Shown here: piece after piece, positions 41,601 to 51,926 of the stretch
Numbering within the stretch: the first letter of the stretch is position 1
Layout of the letters: the number at the start of each line of letters is the position of its first letter
Source: Adiantum capillus-veneris
Taxonomy: Eukaryota; Streptophyta; Polypodiopsida; Polypodiales; Pteridaceae
Length of the DNA stretch: 64,000 bases
Assembly (NCBI GenBank): GCA_014529385.2
Contig: CM043968.1
Span: 130,692,018-130,756,017, forward strand
Direction: 5' to 3'
Translations under genes and position numbers: made by a program
The notes under the pieces: model-generated
Told to the model about the DNA's origin: nothing
Database searches by the model: none
Seen by the model: only the letters and a program-made list of their open reading frames with translations

Positions 41601-44095
41601 CCCCAACAATCTTCCATGTAGTATATAGGACACTCTTCCAATGTATCAAGTCCGTAGGCAATACTAGTGTCTATTTCCTCCTCACAGCCATCTGGATAAG
41701 CATTTGATGGCTCGCAACCCACTTGGTTCATAGGGGCGACTCTTGGATGCGGGGGCTGCGGTCCTAGCATAGGAGGTGGTAGCGGTGTAGCTTGTACAAC
41801 ATTTTGAGGTCTAGGGACCATGTGTTGCGGTAGTTTCTCAACAGGTGGAGCAGGCATCAATACAGGAGCTCGAGGTGCATCCGTCCAGGCTACAGGTGGT
41901 CTATTTGCCATCATACGTTTGATCATTAAACAATCCTTAGCTTGGTGACCATACCTACCACATGCGTTGCAAGTTCCATTAAATTTTACTCTAAACATAG
42001 GGCACTCACTAGTGCTATGTGGACCTAAGCAAATGGAACACCATTGTTGCTCCCTTCTTGGATACATGTGACTATTTTGAGGGGGTCGATTATCCTTAAG
42101 AGACTCTTGGATTGCCTTGGTGAGGTCTGTCAAGAATGTCTCAAATACCTTTGGCTCATTGGCAATGGGCTTTGCAGTCATGGGTTCATACTCAATGGCT
42201 TGTGAGCTAGTGGATCTCGTGTCAGTAGACACCCTCATGCCTGCTATCATCAAGTTGTCCTCTAATTGGATTGCATTGGCAGTGACATCTTCCCAGGTTG
42301 TGATACCTCTAATCACTAGTCCATTATAGATTCCTTCATTCCTCAACCCTCGAATGAATCGATCAAGCAGTTGGTTATTGTTGAAGCGCTCATTTACAAG
42401 GTAGCGAGAGTTTAAGTGCTTTAGACGACTAATGAAGTCCCTTACTGACTCTCCTTCCTTACGTTCGGCCTTCTGTAGCTGAGATGCTACACCCCAAAGC
42501 ACACCTTCTCGTATGTACTCCTTTAGAAACAACCTTCGAAGGGTAGGGTAGATTGTTTTCTCGTCCACCCTTAGGGTTCTATACCAATCTCCAGCCTTCC
42601 CACTTAATGTCAAGCTTAAGGCATTGCACTTATGTAGTTCGTTGCGTTCCCTTAAGGAATCACATACTTGTTCAAATACTTCAATGTGTTTCCTAGCATC
42701 TTCATCCCCATTGAATTTTTGCGTGAGTTTGGCAATTTGTACTGCCTTACTTCTAGGCTCTCTATCAGATGCGTGACGCATATTTTCCGCGATAGATCGA
42801 CCTATGGTTTGAGCAAACGCTGCCAAGTCACCTATGTGAGGAGGTAGGTCCGGTGGAGGTACTGTTGGAATCATATGTGGGAGAGGGACGGGCACCGGTC
42901 TTGGCATATGTGTGGATGATGCAGGATATGGAACATAACCGGGCATAGGTCCACTCGGATAAGAGCTAGGGAGCGGCACTCGAGGAGCATAAGCAAGTGG
43001 TACAATTGGAGGTGTGGGGGCCATGTGTGCATAAGGGGCTAGAGGCACATACGGTCGAGGCCCCATATTAGGTACTACGACACTAGGTAGTGGCACTGCA
43101 CTAACCGTAGATGTCATCGGTACATTCTCTGTCAGGCTTATCCCTGGAGTGAGCACTGGGTTTTCCTTAATAGAGGGTTGAGCCAAGTTAGGGAAGCTAA
43201 AGTTTTCGCTCGGAGGCTCAGATTGCATAGAGACCCCAGGTGAAATGACGTAAGATTGGTCCATGGGACTCATTAGAGGAGTCTCCATTTGTGATAGAGT
43301 AGGCTGTTGAGCCTTACTCGTATCCAGAAATCTCATGGGGCCAGTTGAGAGTATATCTACCCCTCGGTTTTGCCTTTCTGATTGAATAATGCCATGGATA
43401 ACATTACAGATCATTTTCTGTTGATCTTCGATGCTCGTGGCACTAGAGGTGGATTGTACAATCTCTATCCATCCTACATGGTAGGCGTGGCCAGAGTGTA
43501 GATCCGTCAACACCTCAGTGTGGAGGTCGTATGTCCAATGATCATTAATGAACAATCCTTCTAGAGTCGACGTGTTAAGGGTTTCTTGTGAGGTAGAAGC
43601 AATGTTGCTCCCCGTGGTTTTACTTGCCACCAACGGTACTCTAGAGGGAACTTTTGAAGGAGGCAGCTCAACAGGGCCTTCTTGGTAAGAAGTTGGTAGG
43701 ATATCCACATGGACACTCTTTGGGGGTGTGGGGTCCACGTGCGATGTGAAAGGAGATTCCACTTCCCCACCCCCTTCGCGTGCTTCATCTGCATCAGGTT
43801 CCGAGCGAGTAGCTCTACCTAATGTTTCCATGAAACGGCTAAACATACTAGTACTAGGCTGTGGAGCTTCGGGAGGTGCATGGCCTTCTCTCTCAGTGTT
43901 TTGGGTAGGGTATGCTTCCATGATTTCTGAGTCGGAGGAGGAATCACTAGCGGCTATTTTAGGGTCTTGGGTGGTGCTACCTTGTGTCCCCGCTGAGGGT
44001 CTAGAGCTTATCGTGGATGGGTAATGGGTGTCCGTATGAACAGAGGCACTTTCAATATGCTCGTGTTCTAGCACCCGCCCAGAGCGTAAGTGCAT
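38669..44095 (-). CDS. B2 gag-protease polyprotein up to the RT boundary (1808 aa)
   Basis: Starts MHLRSGRVLE as in B1 and is almost identical to it for about 1480 residues: proline-rich 335-420, gag core about 455-620, four zinc knuckles at 686-698, 709-722, 861-873 and 899-911 (three with CX2CX3HX4C spacing), retropepsin with ILDGGAGVS near 1297. B2 continues where B1 is deleted: a Ser/Asp/Glu-rich acidic segment (DSDTDSSIEDFDQHDLD and on), a basic patch (NKKKKNLKRHRYR), then the linker that leads to RT (EFEDVFAWTYHDMKGVP). It ends at a TAA exactly at the protease-RT junction. Confidence 0.93.
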   Translation of the reverse strand: MHLRSGRVLEHEHIESASVHTDTHYPSTISSRPSAGTQGSTTQDPKIAASDSSSDSEIMEAYPTQNTEREGHAPPEAPQPSTSMFSRFMETLGRATRSEPDADEAREGGGEVESPFTSHVDPTPPKSVHVDILPTSYQEGPVELPPSKVPSRVPLVASKTTGSNIASTSQETLNTSTLEGLFINDHWTYDLHTEVLTDLHSGHAYHVGWIEIVQSTSSATSIEDQQKMICNVIHGIIQSERQNRGVDILSTGPMRFLDTSKAQQPTLSQMETPLMSPMDQSYVISPGVSMQSEPPSENFSFPNLAQPSIKENPVLTPGISLTENVPMTSTVSAVPLPSVVVPNMGPRPYVPLAPYAHMAPTPPIVPLAYAPRVPLPSSYPSGPMPGYVPYPASSTHMPRPVPVPLPHMIPTVPPPDLPPHIGDLAAFAQTIGRSIAENMRHASDREPRSKAVQIAKLTQKFNGDEDARKHIEVFEQVCDSLRERNELHKCNALSLTLSGKAGDWYRTLRVDEKTIYPTLRRLFLKEYIREGVLWGVASQLQKAERKEGESVRDFISRLKHLNSRYLVNERFNNNQLLDRFIRGLRNEGIYNGLVIRGITTWEDVTANAIQLEDNLMIAGMRVSTDTRSTSSQAIEYEPMTAKPIANEPKVFETFLTDLTKAIQESLKDNRPPQNSHMYPRREQQWCSICLGPHSTSECPMFRVKFNGTCNACGRYGHQAKDCLMIKRMMANRPPVAWTDAPRAPVLMPAPPVEKLPQHMVPRPQNVVQATPLPPPMLGPQPPHPRVAPMNQVGCEPSNAYPDGCEEEIDTSIAYGLDTLEECPIYYMEDCWGQVKPVYQAAALASRGQNINTQARRPPLQCYECGGPHRAAECPIRLQKNAAQMQMNQGSTSAMPILTCNRCGIDHLIAQCPYNPNAPKITPLNLVEIASVTSPIPPVAPAYAITRSMLQGPGHILEERDTISVIQAKKKKTRRKKSQNTGNSKPSSKTNIGTGDDPVYMNDLEDDSDSVETMETRTNTTKGKTNKENRNMEPNENRIRENHKEPLKTPQVFPNPIQDPQDKPQGQKGKNRKKKIGTYPNPVDEIKQVKHLRGLVEETQRKLEPEPMHVKIHDTVFPTQVHPPHMNHRPLAISSIIQEGSEDGTSESEHTPFLLERMFNEGIPDPIEEYEIPSSPVLSQGPTPLKTPMNVAKLVDFMSSEVRTTIIAKLYRDPELFLALRAFLNGELRTGLPQFAQPNRPDSIMIDEENHVQSLDLDGHKSVIEVPINELGQYFEGDESNATLPITTKGLTIKGILDGGAGVSIVTKDCWESMGKPRLSVTNIVVKMANGTIAKPMGMLKDLKIKVLGHKVRHTFIVMDFSKHLMSYEMILGRPFMREAQMVHDWSKNHVYLQFQDSVLRVDLVTGKVHPLGSKTIIDHRSDTTVHSAPLQYCYTCKKDTDIGQDSPYMDVLPGMTESDNVDWVHLAATIDTWGNRGTTWVTPEGEEVPQIAPLNMISAIHASSKGKAIVDQSDSDTDSSIEDFDQHDLDTDSHSETDSESHELESGASSESKHSEGPSTSTDDSSSESEEDTNEDSFSEPDLNANQKHVSNKKKKNLKRHRYRANVRAMINKKRSSAEWLSYIGACDAHRKLVENWGEYLQNVMWCRPRPHDIAQLEIIDKPKLSRTARRRQNQELARQHKKAEMEAQTKAQPESTDLHPEPEHFKSYTTGEAKVVYTKAQRIPIDGNNGIYDGPAIVKEIELADPGKESKPVFIAQDLTEVEEAVLKELLKEFEDVFAWTYHDMKGVPPSVVQHTIPMISTAKPVQ

Positions 44096-45013
44096 GTGCT
44101 TTTGATACCCTAAGGTGTCAAAAAGCTGCTCTAGGAGGCCTTGTGACTAGTTTTTAGCGTGTTTTTTGTTTGTTTTTTTGCTAGATTTTTTAGAGCGTGT
44201 CGTGGAATGGGCCGTGTGATAGCTCGAAACGAGCGTATCGCTAGGAGGGACGCGCCGTGCTTTACAGCCCTCCGTTTGGTCACTCTTTGCCCTTGGAATT
44301 CCTAAAACTGTCAATTTCCAGTAGGGAACTAGGCCCAAACTAGAAAGTCTAAGGGTGCAAGTGGGAAGAGAAAGGAGGAGAGTGGAGGACTTGTCCCACA
44401 TGCTCTCATTCTCTCTTGAGGGAGTAGGGTATATATATAAGAGTGAGTCTAGTATATATCATAAAACTGAGGACTGAGGCCTGGGCCTGGGCTTGGGCTT
44501 GGGCTTGGGCTTGGGCTTGGGCAAATGATCCCGATCTATCTTTTATACAAACCAGCCCGTCCGTTTTAAGAGTCACGTTTTTTATTTTATTTAAGAGTCA
44601 CCGCCCGCTCACTCGCGTTTTTATTTTTCGATGCAAAAACGCAGAAATTGCAGAAAATTGAAAACGCACAGAAATTGCAGAAATTGAAATGCAGAAAACG
44701 CAGAAATTGCAGAAATTGAAATGCAAGAAATGCAGAAAATTGAAAACGCACAAAAATTGCAGAAATTGAAAAAACGCAAGAAATGCAGAAAATTGAAAAA
44801 ACACAGAAAATGCAGAAATTGGAACTTGACAGAAAATGCAAAAAATGCAAAAACGCAAGAAATGCTAACTGTGCAGTGCAAACCAGAAAACGTAGAAAAC
44901 GCAAAAAACAGAAATCTCCACACAACTACACACCCTCATTCCCTGCCTTTCCTATGATAGAGATTGCACCACAAAAAAGCGTAAAGTGCTAACCGAGCTT
45001 AGTGTAGGGCATA
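44096..45013 (-). other. B2 leader with A-rich degenerate repeats
   Basis: As in B1 but with a different repeat history: + strand 44630-44910 is built of GCAGAAATT / GCAGAAAAC / GAAAACGCA units, and a (GGGCTT)n tract at about 44483-44521 has more copies than in B1. Confidence 0.75.
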
Positions 45014-45031
45014 TCCCCGGCAGCGGCGCCA
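45014..45031 (-). other. B2 primer binding site (tRNA-Asp)
   Basis: Minus strand TGGCGCCGCTGCCGGGGA, one base different from the B1 site (a C for T). Confidence 0.9.
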
Positions 45032-45035
45032 AAAA

Positions 45036-45286
45036 TGTGCGCTCCTTGCCGCACTGTCGAAGCAAGGGACTTGCCAATACACCGTGTGCGAGCCACAAAA
45101 GGCTCCAAGCACACAACAAGCCTAAACTAGCAAGCTCAAGAGAGCAAAGGGTGTGTCACTCACCGCTCTACGCTCGCCTTCGTGGTGGATTCCTCGCCGC
45201 GATGAAGAAGAAGCTGCAGTCATGCCGCGCTCAACCGCCTCACCGTCGTCGTGCCTTCGTAATGCTCGATCGCACACACACTCTCC

Positions 45287-45320
<34 letters not shown>

Positions 45321-45617
45321 AGGAGGTGAAGAAGAAGAAGATGGAGATGGAGATGGAGATAGAGCAAGAGCACTCTTCTATTGCACAAATGAGAGAATGA
45401 GTAAAAATTAGGTTTAGTTGGCTTTTATAGGAGCTCACCCCATTCACACTTGGGCGCCCATGCTTAGCCAACTAATCCCTTGAATGTCCCAGTTAGAGTG
45501 CGCCTCTCATCGGCGATCACTCTACCTTTCCCTATTGGTCCGACAAGCCCGGTACCTGACTCTAAATAATACAACGTTTATAGATCATAGGGTGTCCGTG
45601 TGCCGTGAGGGTTAACA
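45036..45617 (-). repeat. B2 5' LTR
   Basis: 582 bp. TATA box on minus strand near 45419-45430. A GGAGAT triplication near 45341-45360 compared with duplication in the 3' LTR. Followed by CATGC. Confidence 0.95.
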
Positions 45618-45622
45618 CATGC

Positions 45623-45862
45623 AAAACAAAACACTCAACTTCTAACTAAACTTTCCCTTGCATGCTATAATAGTGTTTCCATGGGCTTGCAAAACCTCCC
45701 TCAAGCCTGAACTAGACAAACAACTCATGATACCTCGAGTTTTGGGTGTACTCGTCAACCGTGAGTTTTAGGTTCTCTCACAACCAAGGATTTCTGGTGT
45801 ATCCATAACCTGGTGCTATGTCAGGAACCCCCCCTTGAACAGATAGGGTGTAGGCCAAATAT
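45623..45862. other. No recognisable gene
   Basis: 240 bp of flank after B2; nothing supported. Confidence 0.4.
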
Positions 45863-46802
45863 TTAGCTACCAAAAAATGGAGTTTTTGGTTCACTGCCAA
45901 ACCTTGGGTTTAAGGTGTACCCAATAACTTCACGAGAAGTGCAACAAAATAGGACTTGAGAACAAAAAGTGATAATTTGGGAGGTCTTAACACTCATGTG
46001 TGATAGATGATTTGTTTTACCACAATGAACACAAGGATTCTTCTTGAAACAATCTTTTGTCTGATGATTTTTACGCCCACAAATGGCAAAAGATCTGGGT
46101 CCATTGAATGGTCTAGATGAAGCTGAGGTAGCAACACAATTTGTGACTGCATAGGCACTGGAAGTATCAGAAGAATTAATGGGGGATACTGCATTGGAGA
46201 CTGTATATGCACTGGGAAAAATAGTAGAATTGGCATTAGGTACCCTGCGTTCTTCTTCCTGCAATGAATTGATGATACCATCCAAGGAGGGCAGCGGATC
46301 TTTCTCCTTTAACACAGTAACAATCTAATGAAATTTGTCAGGCAAACTTTTTAACAAAACGGCTATGAGATCTTCTTCTGGTACTGGGGCTTCGACATAA
46401 ACAAGTTGAGTTTTAATACTCTTTAGCCGGTTAACTGTAGATATAATGTTTTCATCAGCAGGCATAGCAAGAGAGTACAATTCCATCTTTAGATTCATCA
46501 TTGAATACTTGGCTTTAGCACCAAAAACCTTCTCTAACTGTATCCAGGCAGCGTTGGCAGATTGCATGTCATCCAGATAATGAATAAAATCATCTTTGAG
46601 AGATGTCAGAATTATACCTAATGCTTGCTCATCCTTGTATTGTTGCTCGGCAGATAATGCTCTGGGAAGCGGATGTGCCAGATTCGTCGGTTGATAGCGG
46701 CTTGACGACGTTGCACAAATTTTTCCACATCAGATATCCCTTCACTTTAATTTTCCATGTATGAAAGCTGCATCCGTTGAACTTGTCGACTTTTGATGCC
46801 AT
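45863..46802 (-). pseudogene. Ty1/copia gag fragment
   Basis: Minus strand starting MASKVDKFNGCSFHTWKIKV (ATG at 46802-46800), with frameshifts, then VFGAKAKYSMMNLKMELYSL and LLKSLPDKFH (46567-46325), and a last frame with two knuckle-like motifs: CGRKNHQTKDC preceded by Ala-Ile instead of a full CX2C, and CVHCGKTNHLSH without the final Cys in place. This is the UBN2-type copia gag. Protease and pol are missing. Confidence 0.85.
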
Positions 46803-47248
46803 ATTTGATATGCAAAGGATAGCTTGGTCCTGTTTGCTATGCTTGCAAATAATGATCGTCGACCTTGGTTAATAGAACTTTCAAATTGCTTTTTAACACG
46901 ACAGTGGATCCCGTAGCATATAAAACCGAGGAAATCGTGTTGTGACAATGTTGGTAGATACACAATTGCTAGCCACTATGGGAGATGATGCCCCAAAAAA
47001 ATTGTCAATAGCTCATGCATCGGCTTCACAATTTTGGCCGATGGTGTGAGAATGTTCTTGGTTGAAATCTCAAGATCAAAATGGAGGAACCTTTGCTTAA
47101 TTAAGTATGAAAAAAAGGCCAAATAAATAAATAAATAATAATAACCTGTATGCAATAAGAAATCTGCACGCTGTCTGTTGTGCTTAAACGCTACAGATGA
47201 AGGCGAGATTCCTTTAATGGTGGTGCCTCTTCTAGCACTATCTTGCAT
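46803..47248. other. Probable leader of the copia gag fragment
   Basis: No gene or PBS recognised. Confidence 0.35.
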
Positions 47249-47406
47249 ATGATTGGACCTCCTTAAGCTTGGCCAATCACAGGCTTAGTGCATATCAAGC
47301 AACAAGGGTAGTCTTGGGACAAGTGTCCCCTTTTCCCCTTTGAGAGAGAGGACTTGATAAATGGAAAAACAATTAATTAAATCAACTAAATTATCATTGG
47401 ACCCCA
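47249..47406 (-). repeat. Fragment of an element A family LTR
   Basis: Matches the internal part of the A LTR (compare 3888-4043): GCCAATCACAGGC, GCAACAAGGGTAG, GACAAGTGTCCCC, TTTGAGAGAGAGGACT, ending ATTATCATTGGACCCC. About 158 bp, diverged. Confidence 0.85.
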
Positions 47407-47901
47407 TGTAATGGAATCGATATTTTATTGTTTAGTGTAGCTGACAGGTGGAAAAGGCTAAGGGTTATGCGAAAGGATCTCAAAAGGGTATTATATTTTA
47501 TGGAGTTTATTATTCAAGTGCTCTTTTATGAGCTTTAGCCATTTATGACCGGTCCGCCAGTTTGTACTCACATTGACCATTCAAGAAATCTATAAATCAA
47601 ATACGTGCAAGAGGGAAATGGTCACTCTTGCACGGGGGGAGATTGCACCCAGTGCTTGTGTTGTTCTTCTCTCCTCTCCTCTCTTCTCTCTCGACGTAGC
47701 ACTCTGCTCTAGGAGGTGCGCATGCACGTGGTATCTCGCTCTCTCACGCTCTCTATCTCTCTCTGTTTGTGTATGATTGGATGATATGCTCACAGGATTT
47801 GTCAGGTATGCATATTCGTGGTGTTTTATTTTTTCTATCAAGCTATTTGAGGTATTTTGCAGGGACGCCACACCTTTTATTTGTAGCACTGGTATCAGAG
47901 C
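47407..47901 (+). mobile_element. Orphan LTR with PBS (element E)
   Basis: TGTAATGGAATCG at 47407 to TTTGTAGCA at 47888 has LTR form (TG...CA, 482 bp), with a TATA box TCTATAAATC near 47589 and CT-rich U5. One base later TGGTATCAGAGC (47890-47901) is a tRNA-Met PBS. No downstream gag-pol and no second LTR are seen, so it is a truncated element. The left boundary is less certain than the right. Confidence 0.75.
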
Positions 47902-49490
47902 ATAGGCTACGCTCCAAGATTAAGGATTTCGACAAGCAGCAGCTAAGTATTTTCTTCTTTTATGCTTGTAAGTGTTGTTAGTTGCTTCAGCTTGCAGTAA
48001 TTAGTGTTGATTGCATGATATAGTCAGTGTTGATAGTGCTATTAAGTATCTACTTATAGTGAGCTAGATTGTAGTATATGAGACATGTTTCATTTGAACA
48101 ATTGCACAAGGGTGAAGATGAATTGGAGGATTTTTCATATGAGAGGAAGGGTAATACGAGAGATGCTTTTCATTGAAAATTATAAATTAGGTAGTGTAAC
48201 ATGCATAGTGGAGATCGGCAAGAGAAGTAGTGAAATTCTCATTGATGGCGGGAAACAACAAAACATCAACATAGAGGTCGTTTTGCATTGAATCGTTGAA
48301 CCCAATATACTGCAAAATGTCGTCATCGCCAAGATCATCATCAACATTGCCAATATCTCTCCCACCCCCACTCGCAACCTCTATTCAACAACACACCACA
48401 CCAACGGCACCATCTTTGGCAAGACAGTAGCCCGTTGACCGTTTACTTAGCTCTAGGGGGTCCGAAACTCCTTGACTGCCTGGCATCGCCTAACACCGTC
48501 ACATAGTTTCTTATCAGCAGATGAACTGTCAGGTTGTATAGTGCATGCTTTGAGAAGAAATGCATGACGATGGCAAGGAGCTGTAGTAAGTAAAAAGATA
48601 AAAGATGACAAGGAATAGGCGACGAGTTCTGTTGATTACACTAGTCTCTGGGGGCAGCTCATTTTACACCAATAGAAGACTCATAACCATGTAAGTTAAA
48701 ACGTTATCTATGGTGTTACAACATTGGCACCAACGGATGATGACAACTAATGATGTTTGTGAAAGCAGTAGCACAGACGATAGCTATCCATGAAGATAAC
48801 TCAATGAACATGACTCTTCCTACTGATAGTTTGCACCCAACAGAAGCACCTGTAGACTCATGGAGCCTCCATGCATCCAACTCGCCAACCTGATAGGGCC
48901 TACACAATCTTATTCTTTGATTTTAATTTCCTTTTTTGCCAACATGCACCAGTCATCGCATTGATAATCACCCAGATCATGTGATGCAAACCACAACCGC
49001 GTTTTTTTTTTCTCTCTTTCTTTTTCACCTATCATGCATGCAAACCAGTGTAGCCGCATGCTGAAATTATCTTCGAGCCTCGTTTCTTTTGCGACTGCCA
49101 CCCAATCCCATGGAGTGGATTTCTTACTCCCACTATAGCCACCCGCTTCTCTTGCTCTCCTTCTCATGCAACCTCGTACTCTCGATCGACTCTATGTCAC
49201 CAACTACAGTCATCTTTTGATGTTGTTTACAGCCTCTCAAGCTCAGTGGCTCTCTGATCTCTCATCAAAGGTATTCGTTGCAAGAGATTATCGTCATCTC
49301 TCTCTTGGCTGGCAACCACACAAACAGGCTCTTGGAGTCAACCTCAGTCATCCCACCCTTCCTCTATCTCTTGCATGGTGGTGCCAAGGGCATCCTTTGG
49401 CTTTCTCGCGCTCGCCCTCGTCGCGACTGCATCTGCCTGCACCACAACTATGGCGCTCCCCCAAAATACCTGCAGACATGGACAATACTC

Positions 49491-49494
<4 letters not shown>
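47902..49494. other. No supported gene
   Basis: May begin with the leader of element E. Short open frames at 48085-48291, 48716-48907 and 49166-49531 show no domain and no codon-like constraint that I can see. Confidence 0.45.

Positions 49495-49495
<1 letters not shown>

Positions 49496-49524
<29 letters not shown>
49496..49524 (+). repeat. (TG)n microsatellite
   Basis: About 14 TG dinucleotides, just before the left end of the copia F LTR. Confidence 0.9.
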
Positions 49525-49525
<1 letters not shown>

Positions 49526-49532
49526 AAATAGG

Positions 49533-50209
49533 GTGTAGCTTAGTAGATAATTGAGTAGATTACTTAATGGAGAAAAATAATTTTTACACACAAGGGATTA
49601 TAGAGTAGAGAGGGAGAGAGAGAGTAAACACGATATACGTGGTTCACCCAATGTGGGCCACATCCATGGGAAAGCAGCCACTCAATGGCTTTAGTAGTTC
49701 AAAACAAGAAGTAGGTTACAAAGGGATTATACCCTTTTGGAGCTCTCGCCTTGCTTCACTCTCACCACCTCACATCAACTTCACAATGCACCACAATGCT
49801 TCAAAATTCCATTTTTGTGCGTAAAAGAGGCCTCCTTTTATAGGAAGGGCTGCCCTCTCTCATGATAGGCAGCCATGTGTAGCAACCCTTGTGTAGATAA
49901 GTCCAAATCGGACCCTCCAATCCGCCCATGTGTGGTTTCCCTTGAGAAGACAAGTCCGCTTTTGAATTCGGCCACCGGCCACTGGCCATTGACTACCGGC
50001 CACCGGCCAACCAACCGATTGTTTTTCGACCATTTTCCGGCCGCCATCCGGCCATAATATTCTAGCGAAAATGAATATTCCGGCAAAATTTTGGTTTTCG
50101 GCGAGTGTTTTTTCTTCACGCACGATGGCTTCTCCTCATAATGCGGGCCTTACAAATGCGCGTTTACCATAGAAAATTACAAGGGGTAAATCAGGCTCCA
50201 TACTTAACA
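49533..50209 (-). repeat. 3' LTR of a minus-strand copia element (element F)
   Basis: Minus strand begins TGTTAAGTATGG at 50209, directly after the copia PPT AAGTGGGAGAT (50210-50221 region). A TATA box reads CCTATAAAAGGAGG on the minus strand at 49831-49844. The far end is placed at about 49533 because the + strand has TGTAGCTTAG there after the TG repeat; this edge is uncertain by some 20 bp. A palindrome-rich stretch (ATGGCCGGATGG-like, CACCGGCCACTGGCCA) lies at 49975-50060. Confidence 0.75.
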
Positions 50210-50616
50210 ATCTCCCACTTGGAGATTGATCTCCAAACCAAACCTGTGATTGCTTTCCATCCTGGCTTCTTATCCTTGAATGCCGATTGAAGATGAACAA
50301 AAGCTCAACTTCTCCTTGTTGACCACCTTTGTAAACATGTCTGCAAGATTTTCGCTTGTATGCACCTTCCCTAGCTTTAGTTGTCCCTCTTCCAAAAGAG
50401 TGCGTATGAAGTGATATCTCACCTCAATGTGCTTTGTACTTGAATGAAATGCTGAGTTCTTTGCAAGATGGATAACGCTTTGGCTATCACTATACAAGAC
50501 AAATTGTCTTGTTTGAATTCAAGCTCTTCTAAGAATATTTGAAGCCATATAATTTCTTTGCTTGCCTCTGTCATTGCTACATACTCTGCTTCCGTGGTAG
50601 AAAGTAAGACCACTAT
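50210..50616 (-). pseudogene. Copia element F RNase H C-terminal fragment
   Basis: Reads STTEAEYVAMTEASKEIIWL (50600 region), then after a frameshift near 50490 YSDSQSVIHLAKNSAFHSST, KHIEVRYHFIRTLLEEGQLK and ENLADMFTKVV, ending at SIGIQG (50270). This is the end of copia RNase H. Upstream pol is missing; the fragment begins where the next gene remnant starts. Confidence 0.88.
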
Positions 50617-51926
50617 CTGCAGCTTTGAAGCCCAGACTCACTTCTACATCTCTGATGACAAGACACATGACACTTTGTTTGTGCAACACTAGTTTCTTTT
50701 GCACAACGAATGGCTGAAAAAACATGGCTATAGTGTCAAGCAACATTGGGTGTGGTCGGATGGTGCTGCATCACAATTTAAAGAAAGTTGGCTTTTCTAT
50801 TTTGTTGCACGATTCTTCAATATGACAGGTGTCAAAATGACGCACAATTTCTTTGCTTTAGTCCATGGACAGGGTGAACACGACGGGGCTGGTTTAGTGG
50901 TCAAAAGAGCCCTCACACATGAGCAATTGAAATTTGATGGGTGGGTGTTGCATGACGCTTCAAGCGTTGTTGCATTCCTCAATGCAACTCTCAGAAATCA
51001 ATGCCCACATACAGGCAAGAAAGTCGATTGTACTTTCTGGGAGGTCAAGCTTAGTGATGTGGATAGAGTTATAGCGTGGGATTGCAAGCGCATGACAGGG
51101 TCTCGATTTTGGCACTGTGTCAATGGCTATAGTCAGATGGATATGCATGGACTAAGGCACATACTTCTCTCTTGCTTTTGCAGTGTGTGCATCAAAGGTC
51201 AATAGAGAAGATGTACCAACAAATATCATGTGCAGAGGTGGGTATACTTGCAAATACAACCCACAGTTATGGATGAAAGCGATGGAGAAGCGTCGAGCGG
51301 GGATGAGGATGAAAACACCCCCATGTATGCTGGCCACCACGATGACCTGAGCGATGCCTTGATGGTTGGCCAGAACTTTGCAGCGACTGTAGAGGAGATA
51401 GGTACAGACGTCTACATCCTGAAATGCACCAACACAAAGAACTGGCCAAAGTTCATGTGTAATGGTGGGTATACTTGCAAATACAACCCACAGTTATGGA
51501 TGAAAGAGATGGAGAAGCGTCGAGCAAGGATGAGGATGAAAACACCCCCATGTATGCTGGCCACCACGATGACTTGATGGTTGGCCAGAACTTTGTAGCA
51601 ACTGTAGAGGAGGCAGGTACAGGCGTCTACATCCTGAAATGCACCAACACAAAGCACTGACCAAAACAGAGGAAAAGGATCAATGGCACAACATCATTAA
51701 GAAAAAATTGTATTTGGTTGAGGGCCTATTCTACGACAAGGTAAATGGCCGAGATGATACTTATGTCCTTTTGGACAACAAGCCCACTGCTCTAATCTAC
51801 TCCCATATGGTGCGATGCATCAGGTTTTCCATGTCCCCGAGGGAAGGTGAGCATAATGTATATGATATGTCAAATGACATATTCGAGAAAATCTATAACA
51901 CCATGCCTCCAAAGGAGAACTTGTAA
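50617..51926 (+). pseudogene. Decayed gene with SDG..QFK-type domain
   Basis: From a possible acceptor (CTATCTGCAG, 50612-50621) the frame reads THFYISDDKTHDTLFVQH, a TAG at 50690-50692, then LLHNEWLKKHGYS, HWVWSDGAASQFKESWLFYF (SDG at 50756-50764), TGVKMTHNFFALVHGQGEHD and GAGLVVKRALTHEQ. A second acceptor-like site TTGCTTTTGCAG lies near 51171-51182. After a 227-bp tandem duplication comes YILKCTNTKH and a 95-codon tail (EEKDQWHNIIKKKLYLVEGL, then VYDMSNDIFEKIYNTMPPKE). The arrangement SDG-x3-QFK, then FF-x3-HG-x-G-x2-D, recalls a poorly characterised eukaryotic domain that may have an RNase H-like, transposase-type fold. That link is from memory of motif style only. Not retroviral. Confidence 0.55.
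51237..51660 (+). repeat. 227-bp tandem duplication
   Basis: GGTGGGTATACTTGCAAATAC at 51237 recurs at 51464, and the copies stay similar to about 51655 (second copy lacks the 12 bp GAGCGATGCCTT-like insert present near 51350). It duplicates the coding region VMDE..EASS..DEDENTPMYAGHHDD. Confidence 0.9.

Larger units (their letters stand above)
32239..45622 (-). mobile_element. Element B2: near-complete Athila/Tat-like gypsy element
   Basis: LTRs 32244-32823 and 45036-45617, flanked by a perfect target duplication CATGC (32239-32243 and 45618-45622). Minus orientation from PBS (45014-45031) and PPT (32824-32835). Reading 5' to 3': leader with A-rich repeats, gag-protease ORF of 1808 codons, RT, RNase H, integrase, a 3' ORF with a second retropepsin-like domain and W(V/I)PK motifs, a 143-codon acidic ORF, a 3' non-coding region. 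Pol is open except for three in-frame stops and one frame change, and the LTRs differ at only a handful of positions, so the copy is young. Confidence 0.95.

Noticed and set aside
49166-49531. 121-aa ORF starting MQPRTLDRLYV
   Set aside because: No domain, ends in a TG microsatellite translation (CVCVCV), no neighbouring gene structure.
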